Shown here piece after piece: positions 1-6,665 of a stretch of 8,517 nucleotides of DNA. Made by a program: the position numbers and the translations under genes. This DNA is from Limnoglobus sp. (GTDB lineage Bacteria > Planctomycetota > Planctomycetia > Gemmatales > Gemmataceae): contig JANXNT010000902.1 of the NCBI GenBank assembly GCA_025353985.1, forward strand, positions 1 through 8,517, in the 5' to 3' direction. The notes under the pieces were generated by a model that saw only the letters and a program-made list of their open reading frames with translations, was not told where the DNA came from and ran no database searches. How positions within the stretch are numbered: the stretch's first letter is position 1; every line of letters begins with the position of its first letter.

Positions 1-486
1 GGAGGGAAAATTGTCAAAGGTGCGTGTTCCGGTCATCGGCCAAGCATCCTCGCGGGGCGCATCTTCCTTCGATTGAACGACTACGCCGATGCGACGGGGC
101 GCGGGGTGGCTCTGACTGCTAACGTCGGGTTCGCGGTCCCGGAATTGTCGACTGGCAGGGAGTCGTTCTCTCCCGATGCGTCGTACTACACCGGCCCGCT
201 ACCCACCAACCTCATGCGGTTTGTGCCTGGCCCGCCAGACTTTGCGGTCGAAGTCCGCATCGAGAACGATTACGGTCCCGCAGCCGATGCCGAGATTGCC
301 GCAAAACGAGCCGAGTATTTCGAGGCAGGCACGCTCGTCGTGTGGGACGTCGATCCGATTGCGGGCGTCGTCCGTCGCTATCGGGCCGATAGCGAAACTC
401 CGATGACATTCCGAACTGGCTCCGAAGCCGACGCCGAACCCGCCGTCCCCGGTTGGCGACTTTCGATCGACTGGCTGATGGCGTAA
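1..486 (+). CDS. Uma2 family (DUF820) restriction-endonuclease-fold protein, 5' end missing
   Basis: The reading frame is open from the first base of the window and gives 161 visible residues ending at a TAA stop; the N-terminus lies to the left. The sequence matches the Uma2/DUF820 family, which has a PD-(D/E)XK nuclease-like fold and is greatly expanded in planctomycetes and cyanobacteria. Visible landmarks (numbered from the first visible codon) are SPD at 57-59, the core strand FAVEV at 81-85 with candidate acidic residue E84, the helix AAKRAEYFEAG with K102, and the closing VVWDVDP at 113-119. D59, E84 and K102 fit the usual acidic-acidic-lysine arrangement, so the site looks intact. The position after EVR, often Ser in the family, is Ile here. 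A TTG at 73 is an internal codon rather than the start, because family-like sequence (KIVKGACSGHRPS) continues upstream of it. The cellular role of Uma2 proteins is not established; nuclease activity is inferred from the fold. The next gene starts 26 bases downstream, so co-transcription is possible. Confidence 0.88.
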   Translation, partial: GGKIVKGACSGHRPSILAGRIFLRLNDYADATGRGVALTANVGFAVPELSTGRESFSPDASYYTGPLPTNLMRFVPGPPDFAVEVRIENDYGPAADAEIAAKRAEYFEAGTLVVWDVDPIAGVVRRYRADSETPMTFRTGSEADAEPAVPGWRLSIDWLMA

Positions 487-512
487 ACATCCCTCCAAAC
501 ATTGGCATCACC

Positions 513-1514
513 ATGAAAACACCGAATGCCGAATCGCTGAAGCTCGTTAAGGAATATTCGCGGCCTGTAATCACGTTTGCCGTGATTCGCGTGCCTGGTT
601 CGGATCGCGTTTTCCTCGGCGCGTCGGACTTCAAAGTGAGCGAAGCGGACCTGGTGGCGGCGAAGTTTGAGCCGAAGGATTTGTATGCGCACGGTAGTTA
701 TGTTACGGGTGTGACACTCGCCGGGAAGACGCTCGTTTCCGGCGGGTACGATGGCAAACTGGCGTGGTGGGACACCGACAAAAAAGCTGTCATTCGCACG
801 CACGATGCCCACGCGAAGTGGATTCGCAAAGTCATCGCATCGCCGAACGGAAAGATCGTTGCGAGTATTGCGGACGACATGGTTTGCAAACTCTGGGATG
901 CCACCACAGGTACACTGATTCGCGAACTGCGTGGCCATGCCGAAAAGACGCCGAACAACTATGTGTCCATGCTGTACGCGGTTGCGTTTTCCCCCGATGG
1001 TTCGCTGATCGCGACGGGCGACAAAGTCGGCCACGTCGTCGTCTGGGATGCGAACACCGGCAAGGAACTGGCCGCCGTCGAAGCACCGATTATGTACACG
1101 TGGGACAAAGCGCAACGACTGCACTCGATCGGCGGCGTACGCTCGGTGGCGTTCTCGCCCGACAACGCCATCCTCGCGGTTGGCGGCACCGGGAAGATCG
1201 GCAACATCGACCACCTCGAAGCCAAGGCGCGCGTCGAACTGTTCGACTGGAAGGCGAAGAAGCCACTCGCCGAGATCGTCGCGGATAAGTCGCAAGGGCT
1301 GGTGAACAAGCTCGTATTTGCACCCGATGGGTCGTGGCTACTCGGTGCGGGCGGTGCGGGCGAAGGGTTCTTCATCGCGATCGATGTCGCGGGCAAGAAA
1401 GTCATCAAGCAAGAAAAAGTGCCGATGCACGTTCACGATTTCGCCGTCACCGACGCCTTCGATTCGATCGTTGCCGTCGGCCACAATAAGATCGTTACCT
1501 ACAAGCTCGGTTAG
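513..1514 (+). CDS. WD40-repeat beta-propeller protein, cytoplasmic
   Basis: This is a 333-residue protein made almost entirely of WD40-type repeats. Clear repeat ends are AWWD at 84-87, KLWD at 126-129, VVWD at 176-179 and the degenerate LFDW at 243-246. SPNG, SPDG, SPDN and APDG turns occur near 110, 160, 215 and 270. I can divide it into about seven blades (roughly 15-47, 58-90, 98-132, 141-183, 205-247, 262-292, 304-331), enough for one closed propeller, with the first and last blades most degenerate. There is no signal peptide or membrane segment, so it should stay in the cytoplasm, where such propellers serve as protein-binding platforms. I chose the ATG at 513 over an in-frame TTG at 453, because the latter lies inside the Uma2 gene and adds non-WD40 sequence. 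No Shine-Dalgarno sequence is evident. The next gene starts 2 bases after the stop, which indicates translational coupling. The binding partner is unknown. Confidence 0.9.
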   Translation: MKTPNAESLKLVKEYSRPVITFAVIRVPGSDRVFLGASDFKVSEADLVAAKFEPKDLYAHGSYVTGVTLAGKTLVSGGYDGKLAWWDTDKKAVIRTHDAHAKWIRKVIASPNGKIVASIADDMVCKLWDATTGTLIRELRGHAEKTPNNYVSMLYAVAFSPDGSLIATGDKVGHVVVWDANTGKELAAVEAPIMYTWDKAQRLHSIGGVRSVAFSPDNAILAVGGTGKIGNIDHLEAKARVELFDWKAKKPLAEIVADKSQGLVNKLVFAPDGSWLLGAGGAGEGFFIAIDVAGKKVIKQEKVPMHVHDFAVTDAFDSIVAVGHNKIVTYKLG

Positions 1515-1516
1515 AC

Positions 1517-3688
1517 ATGCAAAAGTTTTTGATACTACTCGTACTCCTTGGCACGCCATCGCTTTCGCTGGCGCGCGAACCGACATTCGAGCGCGACATT
1601 CAGCCGATCCTGACGCGGTACGGTTGCAATGCCGGGGCGTGTCACGGGAAGGCACGCGGGCAGAACGGCTTCTCGCTGTCGCTGCTCGCATACGATCCCG
1701 ATGCGGACTTCGCGGCCATCACCGAGGAAGCCCGCGGGCGGCGGTTGTTCCCCGCGAACCCCGAGTTCAGTTTGCTGTTGCGGAAAGCGAGCGGTGAAGT
1801 CCCGCACGGCGGCGGCAAGAAGTTGCCGAAGGACGACCCGAACTACGCGACGCTGAAAAAGTGGATCGCATCGGGCACGCCGCGCACGCCGACAACCGCT
1901 GCGAAGCTCGTGGGTATATCGGTACTTCCACGCGAACGGATCATGACCTTCGGCACCACGGTTCCGCTGCAAATTACCGCCACGTACTCCGATGGCAGCA
2001 GCGAAGATGTGACGCGGATGTCGCAGTTTCAATCGAACGACAGCACCTACGCCGCCGTCGATGCGTTCGGCAAAATCGTCGCGGGGCCGCTACCCGGCGA
2101 GGCCGCCGTGATGGCGCGATTCCAAAATACCTTCGCCGTCTGCAACATCCTGATCCCGCTTCCGGGTACCGTCGATGCAAAATATTACGACAACCTACCG
2201 CGAAAGAACTTCATCGATGGCCACGTCTGGAACAAGCTCAAACAACTCGCGATCACGCCGTCAGACCCGTGCCCCGATGCGACGTTTCACCGCCGCGCGT
2301 ATCTGGATGTCATCGGCCGATTACCGACGCCCACCGAGACGATCGCGTTCCTGAAAGACACCGACCCCAAGAAGCGCGACACACTGATTGATCGCCTCTT
2401 GGAGCGGCCGGAGTACGGCGATTTCTGGGCGAATAAGTGGGCGGATTTGTTGCGGCCGAACCCGTATCACGCGGGCATCAAGGCGACGTTCAACTACGAT
2501 GCCTGGATCCGCGAATCGTTCCGCAAGAACAAGCCGTACGATCAGTTCGTTCGCGAAATCCTCACCGCACAAGGCAGTTCGTTCCGCAACGGGGCCGTCG
2601 TATTTTATCGCAATCGTCGCCAACCCGACGAACTGACGACGATGGCGAGCCAACTGTTCCTCGGCATCCGCCTCGACTGTGCGAAGTGCCACCACCACCC
2701 ATTCGAAGTTTACTCGCAAGACGACTTTTACAGCTTCGCTGCGTTCTTCGCCCGTCTCGGCCACACCGGGCAAGGCATCTCGGCACCGATTTCCGGCGGC
2801 GAGGAAATCTTCTACGTCAATCCCACCGGCACGGTCAAACACCCGCTGACTGACAAGGTGATGTCACCGCGCACGTTGCTCGGAAAGGACATCGTGATTC
2901 CACCCGAAGACGACCCGCGCGTCGTGCTGGCCAAGTGGGTGACGGCACCCGAGAATCCGACGTTCGCGAAGGTGATCGCCAACCGCGTCTGGGCAGACCT
3001 GATGGGCCGCGGCATCGTCGATCCCGTTGACGACCTGCGTGCCACGAACCCGCCGACTAACGGCCCGCTCCTCGACGAACTCGCGGCCGACTTCCGCAAG
3101 GGTGGCTGCAATATGAAATCGCTCATTCGCCGAATCGCGACGAGCCACGCATACGGTTTGAACTCGACGCCACGGGATCGTAACGTCGGCGATATCCGTA
3201 ACTATTCGCGGCACTATCGCCAACGGCTGCGTGCGGAAGTGCTGCTCGATGCCGTCACGGACATTACGGGCGTGAACGAGAAATTCGAAGCAATGTCGCC
3301 CGGTTCGCGTGCGATGGAATCGTGGACGGTGCGTTTCGATTCGAAGTTTCTCGACAGCTTTGGGCGACCCGATCCGAACCAAGATCCACCGTGCGAACGC
3401 AGTTCGGAAACGACGGTGGTGCAGGCACTCCACCTAATGAATTCGCCGAACATTCAACGTAAGATAACTGACAATAACGGTAATGCGGCGATACTTGCGA
3501 AGAGCGACAAAACGCCGGCCGCGATTGTGCGCGAGATTTACTTACTGGTCTATTGCCGCGAACCGATCGCCGAAGAGACGGCGAAGTGCGTGGCGCGATT
3601 CGAGAAGAAAAACGCGAACCGCCGCGAGGCGACCGAAGACCTGATGTGGGCGTTGCTGAACACGCCCGAATTCGCATTCAACGATTGA
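1517..3688 (+). CDS. Exported cytochrome-like / Big_2 / DUF1549 / DUF1553 protein
   Basis: This is a 723-residue exported protein of a family typical of Planctomycetota. In order: a Sec signal peptide at 1-19 (cleavage likely after SLSLA); a cytochrome-c-like segment at about 20-126 with C37-NAGA-C42-H43 (a CX4CH haem-type motif); an Ig-like Big_2 domain at about 131-217 (TATYSDGSSEDVT); DUF1549 at about 232-456, with the characteristic FHRRAYLDVIGRLPT and a second motif C388-AK-C391-H392 followed by HHP; and DUF1553 at about 466-720 (VIANRVWADLMGRGIVDPVDDLR, with LHLMNSP and LLNTPEF near the end). The architecture is complete. The position corresponding to the Met-Pro-Pro of related planctomycete cytochrome domains reads VPHGGG (95-100), so H97 may be the distal ligand. 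Haem binding is predicted, not shown. The protein would be matured outside the cytoplasm. It is followed 15 bases later by its usual partner family, DUF1501. The biochemical function is unknown. The ATG start sits directly before a typical n-region (MQK) and hydrophobic core. Confidence 0.92.
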   Translation: MQKFLILLVLLGTPSLSLAREPTFERDIQPILTRYGCNAGACHGKARGQNGFSLSLLAYDPDADFAAITEEARGRRLFPANPEFSLLLRKASGEVPHGGGKKLPKDDPNYATLKKWIASGTPRTPTTAAKLVGISVLPRERIMTFGTTVPLQITATYSDGSSEDVTRMSQFQSNDSTYAAVDAFGKIVAGPLPGEAAVMARFQNTFAVCNILIPLPGTVDAKYYDNLPRKNFIDGHVWNKLKQLAITPSDPCPDATFHRRAYLDVIGRLPTPTETIAFLKDTDPKKRDTLIDRLLERPEYGDFWANKWADLLRPNPYHAGIKATFNYDAWIRESFRKNKPYDQFVREILTAQGSSFRNGAVVFYRNRRQPDELTTMASQLFLGIRLDCAKCHHHPFEVYSQDDFYSFAAFFARLGHTGQGISAPISGGEEIFYVNPTGTVKHPLTDKVMSPRTLLGKDIVIPPEDDPRVVLAKWVTAPENPTFAKVIANRVWADLMGRGIVDPVDDLRATNPPTNGPLLDELAADFRKGGCNMKSLIRRIATSHAYGLNSTPRDRNVGDIRNYSRHYRQRLRAEVLLDAVTDITGVNEKFEAMSPGSRAMESWTVRFDSKFLDSFGRPDPNQDPPCERSSETTVVQALHLMNSPNIQRKITDNNGNAAILAKSDKTPAAIVREIYLLVYCREPIAEETAKCVARFEKKNANRREATEDLMWALLNTPEFAFND

Positions 3689-3690
3689 TG

Positions 3691-3697
3691 GAAGGGG
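3691..3697 (+). promoter_or_regulatory. Probable ribosome binding site for the DUF1501 gene
   Basis: The purine run GAAGGGG lies 6 bases before the GTG at 3704. It is only a partial match to the Shine-Dalgarno consensus, but it supports this start. An in-frame TGA at 3686 (the stop of the preceding gene) means no other standard start codon is available upstream in this frame, and starting later would remove the twin-arginine leader. Confidence 0.45.
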
Positions 3698-3703
3698 ACG
3701 AAC

Positions 3704-5017
3704 GTGAACACGAACTGCCTGGGCGTTACGCGCCGAGACTGCTTGCAACTCGGCCTTACGACTTTGCTCGGTGGCGGGCTGGCCACTGCGATGCGGGCGT
3801 CGTCTGGAACGAACAAGATCGCGCCGAAGGCGAAGTCGTGCATCCTCATTTGGATGGACGGCGGCCCGACGCACTACGAAACCTTCGACCCGAAGCCCGA
3901 TGCCCCTTCGGAGTATCGCGGCGACTTCAAAGCGATCCCCACGAAGACGAACGGGATGATGGTTTCCGAGCATATGAAGGGGCTTGCAGCGATCTCCGAC
4001 AAGCTCGCGATCGTGCGTTCGATTCGACACGACCAAGGCAACCATGGCGCGGGCAATCACTACATGACGACGGGCGCACCGCCGCGAATCCCCGTCGGTT
4101 GCGGGGCGTTCGTCAGCTTCCACCCGAGCATGGGTTCGGTGACGGCCGCCGAAGTCGGTGCGCCAGCGGGTCTGCCTGCGTACTTCAGTTTCCCGAGCAT
4201 GACGCGGTCGGGCGGGCCAAACTTCCTCGGTGCGAAATACGCGCCGTTCGTTGTCGAAGAGAACCCGGACCAACACGACTTCCGCGTTCGCGATGTCGCA
4301 CTACCGAGCGGCCTGACGGCGGGACGGTTCGCCGACCGCAGCGATGTCCGCGTCGAGGTCGATCGCTTCCGCCGCTTCCTCGATAAAACTTCCGGCGATC
4401 CCGCCATCGCGCTCGACGAACATTATCTGCAAGCCGCCGAATTGATGAAATCGAAGGAAGCGCAGGCCGCATTTAACATCGGTCGCGAGCCAGAGAAAGT
4501 GCGACAAGCCTACACGCGAACCGCGTTCGGGCAACGCGCCCTACTCGCACGCCGATTGGTCGAGGCGGGCGTGCCATTCATCACGCTGAATGACGGCGGT
4601 TGGGACCACCACACGAAGCTGTTCGATGCACTAAAAACGCGACTGCCCTCGTGGGATCAAGTCGTCTCCGCACTGATTTCGGACCTCGATCAGCGCGGGT
4701 TGCTCGATACGACGCTCGTGATCGCGCTCGGTGAATTTGGCCGTACCCCGCAGATCAATAAAGACGGCGGACGCGACCACTGGGCGAACGCGATGAGCGT
4801 GTTGTTCGCGGGTGGTGGCACGCCCGGTGGGCAGGTGATCGGGGCGACCGACAAGAAGGGGTTTGCCGCGATCGAGCGCGTCGTTTCGCCGGAAAACTTC
4901 GCTTCGACGATCTACACGAAGCTCGGCATCGACCCGAATAAACTGCTGTACGCACCGAACGGCCGACCCTCGCACATCGTCAGCGACCCGATGCCGATCA
5001 AAGAACTGATGGGCTGA
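3704..5017 (+). CDS. DUF1501 family protein with Tat signal
   Basis: This is a 437-residue protein of the DUF1501 family, which is related to the alkaline phosphatase/sulfatase superfamily; no substrate is established. It starts at GTG. The N-terminus carries a twin-arginine leader (TRRDCLQLG at 9-17, hydrophobic stretch to about 29, possible cleavage after ATA at 27-29), so export in folded form is expected. Core landmarks are ILIWMDGGPTHYETFDPKP at 47-65 (first metal-site-like strand), the HDQGNHGAGNHYMTTG region at 109-124, GGWDHH at 298-303, IALGEFGRTP at 340-349 and GGRDHW at 355-360. The last four give the His/Asp/Glu-rich pattern expected of a metal site, but which residues bind metal is my inference. 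Length is normal for the family and no frame break is seen. It directly follows a DUF1549/DUF1553 gene, the recurrent planctomycete pairing, and precedes a PPC-domain gene in the same operon. Confidence 0.93.
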   Translation: MNTNCLGVTRRDCLQLGLTTLLGGGLATAMRASSGTNKIAPKAKSCILIWMDGGPTHYETFDPKPDAPSEYRGDFKAIPTKTNGMMVSEHMKGLAAISDKLAIVRSIRHDQGNHGAGNHYMTTGAPPRIPVGCGAFVSFHPSMGSVTAAEVGAPAGLPAYFSFPSMTRSGGPNFLGAKYAPFVVEENPDQHDFRVRDVALPSGLTAGRFADRSDVRVEVDRFRRFLDKTSGDPAIALDEHYLQAAELMKSKEAQAAFNIGREPEKVRQAYTRTAFGQRALLARRLVEAGVPFITLNDGGWDHHTKLFDALKTRLPSWDQVVSALISDLDQRGLLDTTLVIALGEFGRTPQINKDGGRDHWANAMSVLFAGGGTPGGQVIGATDKKGFAAIERVVSPENFASTIYTKLGIDPNKLLYAPNGRPSHIVSDPMPIKELMG

Positions 5018-5035
5018 AATTGACAATCCGCCGCC

Positions 5036-5041
5036 GAGGTG
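5036..5041 (+). promoter_or_regulatory. Ribosome binding site for the PPC-domain gene
   Basis: GAGGTG lies 8 bases before the ATG at 5050, a good Shine-Dalgarno match and spacing. It decides the start in favour of this ATG over an in-frame TTG at 5020. The TTG would place an arginine-rich extension (TIRRRGDIP) ahead of an otherwise well-formed signal peptide. Confidence 0.65.
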
Positions 5042-5049
5042 ACATACCG

Positions 5050-6663
5050 ATGACACGATGCGTTTTCCTCTGCGGTTGGCTGCTCGCCTGTTCGGCGTCG
5101 TTAGCGAATGCGGCCCCAATCGCCACACACATTTTCCCGACGGGCGGCCCGCGCGGGCAGACCGTCGAAGTCACAGTTTTCGGTGGATTCGACGCATGGC
5201 CCGTGAAGGTGTGGTCGAGCGACAAGTCGATCTCCGGCATCGCCAGCAAGACGAAAGGCCAGTTCGCGATCACCATCGCCGCCGATGCCTTGCCCGGTAT
5301 TTACTGGCTGCGTTTCCACGACGAAACCGGCGCGAGTGCGCTGCGGCCCTTCGCAGTCAGCACGTATCCCGAATGTCGCGAAGTCGAACCGAACGACGAT
5401 GCCGCGCACGCGCAACTGATCGCACTGCCGAACTTGGTGAATGGGCAACTGCAAAAGAATGGCGATGTCGATCTATTTGCGGTGACGCTGAAGAAGGGCC
5501 AAACGCTGGTGGCTGCGCTCGATGCGCACTTTCCGTTTCGCTCGCCGATGGATGCCGTGCTGCAAATCGTCTCGAAATCGGGCTTCCTGTTAGAGCAAAA
5601 CCACGACCACCGCGGCCTCGATCCGCTGATCGCGTTCACCGCGCCAGACGATGGCACGTACTACGTGCGGCTGTTCGCGTTCCCGTCGTCGCCCGATAGC
5701 AGCATCCACTTCGCGGGCGGTGTCAACTACGTCTATCGGCTGACACTCACGACCGAAGCGTACGCTGATTTCGCGTTTCCGCTCGCGGTCAATCGCGTGA
5801 AGCCAGCGTCGGTTTCCGTCGTCGGCTGGAACGTACCAAAGGCCGCGCAGGCTCCGGTTCCCGTGCTAACGAATGACGATGTCTGGCAGAACGTGCTAAC
5901 GCCACTCGCGCGAAATGCAATACGCATCCGTCGCGAATCGCACGCGGTGGTCGAAGCGCCCAAAGCCGAAACGCCGATCCCGCCACCGTTCTCCGCATCG
6001 GGCATCATTAGCGAAGTCGGCCAACTGGCGAAGTACCGCATCCTCGCAAAAAAGGGCACGACGCTTCAGATGACGGCGCACGGCCCGAGCCTTGGGCTAG
6101 CCACCACCCCCGCGTTACGCTTGCTAGATGCCACAGGCAAAGTGTTGCAAAATGCACAGCCGGACAATCCCAGCCACGATATCTCGCTGAAATTTGGCGT
6201 GCCCGCCGATGGCGTGTATACCCTCGAAGTGCGCGACCTGCACGGCTCCGCCAGCCCTCGGCACGCTTTCTTATTAAGGGTAATCGTCGAACAACCCGAC
6301 TTCCATCTGGCGATCGAAGGCGATCATTTCACGGTCGTTGTCGGTAAGGCGACCGAGATCCCAATCACCGTGGTAAAGACCGGTGGCTTCGCGGGTGACA
6401 TCGAGGTGTCAGCCATCGGCTTGCCCACCGATGTCAAAATCGAAGTCGTGCCATCCGACGGCAAAAAGCCAATCGTCGTGAAGCTATCAACCGAGAAAGC
6501 GGGCGTGTCCGTGCCGTTCCAACTGGTCGGTCGTTCGAAAGATGGCAAGATCACCAACCGCATCGCCGAGTTCAAAATGCCCGATTTCGAGATCGCCACT
6601 ACAAACCCCTGGCTGACGACCACAGCAACCGCCGCCGTCGAGCCGCCGAAAAAGAAGAAGTAA
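5050..6663 (+). CDS. Exported protein with PPC (pre-peptidase C-terminal) domain
   Basis: This is a 537-residue exported, beta-rich protein. The signal peptide is MTRCVFLCGWLLACSASLANA (1-21), with a Sec cleavage site after ANA. A lipobox-like LLAC at 11-14 is also present, so lipoprotein processing cannot be excluded. Mature regions: a TIG/Ig-like sandwich at about 22-105 (IFPTGGPRGQTVEVTVFG, then IYWLRFHDE); a PPC domain at about 112-235, opening with the diagnostic EVEPNDDAAHAQ and NGDVDLFAVTLKKGQTL and ending with GTYYVRLFA; a linker; a second PPC-like sandwich at about 322-412 (AKYRILAKKGTTLQM, then DGVYTLEVRD); and a further Ig-like region at about 416-510. The C-terminus is a short basic tail, PPKKKK. 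No protease catalytic domain is present. PPC domains usually accompany secreted enzymes or adhesins, so a scaffold or surface-binding role is inferred. It is the last gene of the four-gene operon and its stop lies 2 bases from the end of the convergent Hsp70 gene. Confidence 0.87.
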   Translation: MTRCVFLCGWLLACSASLANAAPIATHIFPTGGPRGQTVEVTVFGGFDAWPVKVWSSDKSISGIASKTKGQFAITIAADALPGIYWLRFHDETGASALRPFAVSTYPECREVEPNDDAAHAQLIALPNLVNGQLQKNGDVDLFAVTLKKGQTLVAALDAHFPFRSPMDAVLQIVSKSGFLLEQNHDHRGLDPLIAFTAPDDGTYYVRLFAFPSSPDSSIHFAGGVNYVYRLTLTTEAYADFAFPLAVNRVKPASVSVVGWNVPKAAQAPVPVLTNDDVWQNVLTPLARNAIRIRRESHAVVEAPKAETPIPPPFSASGIISEVGQLAKYRILAKKGTTLQMTAHGPSLGLATTPALRLLDATGKVLQNAQPDNPSHDISLKFGVPADGVYTLEVRDLHGSASPRHAFLLRVIVEQPDFHLAIEGDHFTVVVGKATEIPITVVKTGGFAGDIEVSAIGLPTDVKIEVVPSDGKKPIVVKLSTEKAGVSVPFQLVGRSKDGKITNRIAEFKMPDFEIATTNPWLTTTATAAVEPPKKKK

Positions 6664-6665
6664 TT

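Larger units (their letters stand above)
513..6663 (+). other. Predicted four-gene operon: WD40, DUF1549/DUF1553, DUF1501, PPC
   Basis: Four genes in one direction are separated by 2, 15 and 32 bases with no visible terminator or room for a promoter. The upstream Uma2 gene ends only 26 bases before and may also be in the transcript. Three of the four products carry export signals (Sec, Tat, and Sec or lipoprotein). Grouping of DUF1549/DUF1553 with DUF1501 is known in planctomycetes; the functional link to the WD40 and PPC products is inferred from spacing. No -35/-10 pair that I would defend was found in the 26-base gap. Confidence 0.8.

Noticed and set aside
453..512. TTG at 453 as start of the WD40 gene
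   Set aside because: It would overlap the end of the Uma2 gene, and the extra 20 residues are just out-of-frame Uma2 codons. The ATG at 513 is simpler.
378..1295. Long minus-strand open frame (305 codons) opposite the Uma2 and WD40 genes
   Set aside because: Its product is His/Arg/Asp-rich without recognisable domains, and it lies antisense to two genes with clear family identity. Long shadow frames are expected in GC-rich DNA.
3542..4276. Minus-strand open frame of 244 codons
   Set aside because: It is antisense to confidently assigned DUF1553 and DUF1501 sequence, is very Arg-rich and has no domain signature.
3553..4386. Plus-strand open frame of 277 codons spanning the DUF1549/DUF1501 junction, with an internal ATG overlapping the upstream stop (TGATG at 3686)
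   Set aside because: The translation is Arg/Pro-rich low-complexity sequence. The DUF1501 frame starting at 3704 has family motifs throughout the same stretch.
5020..5049. TTG at 5020 as start of the PPC gene
   Set aside because: The ATG at 5050 has a well-spaced GAGGTG and begins a normal signal peptide.
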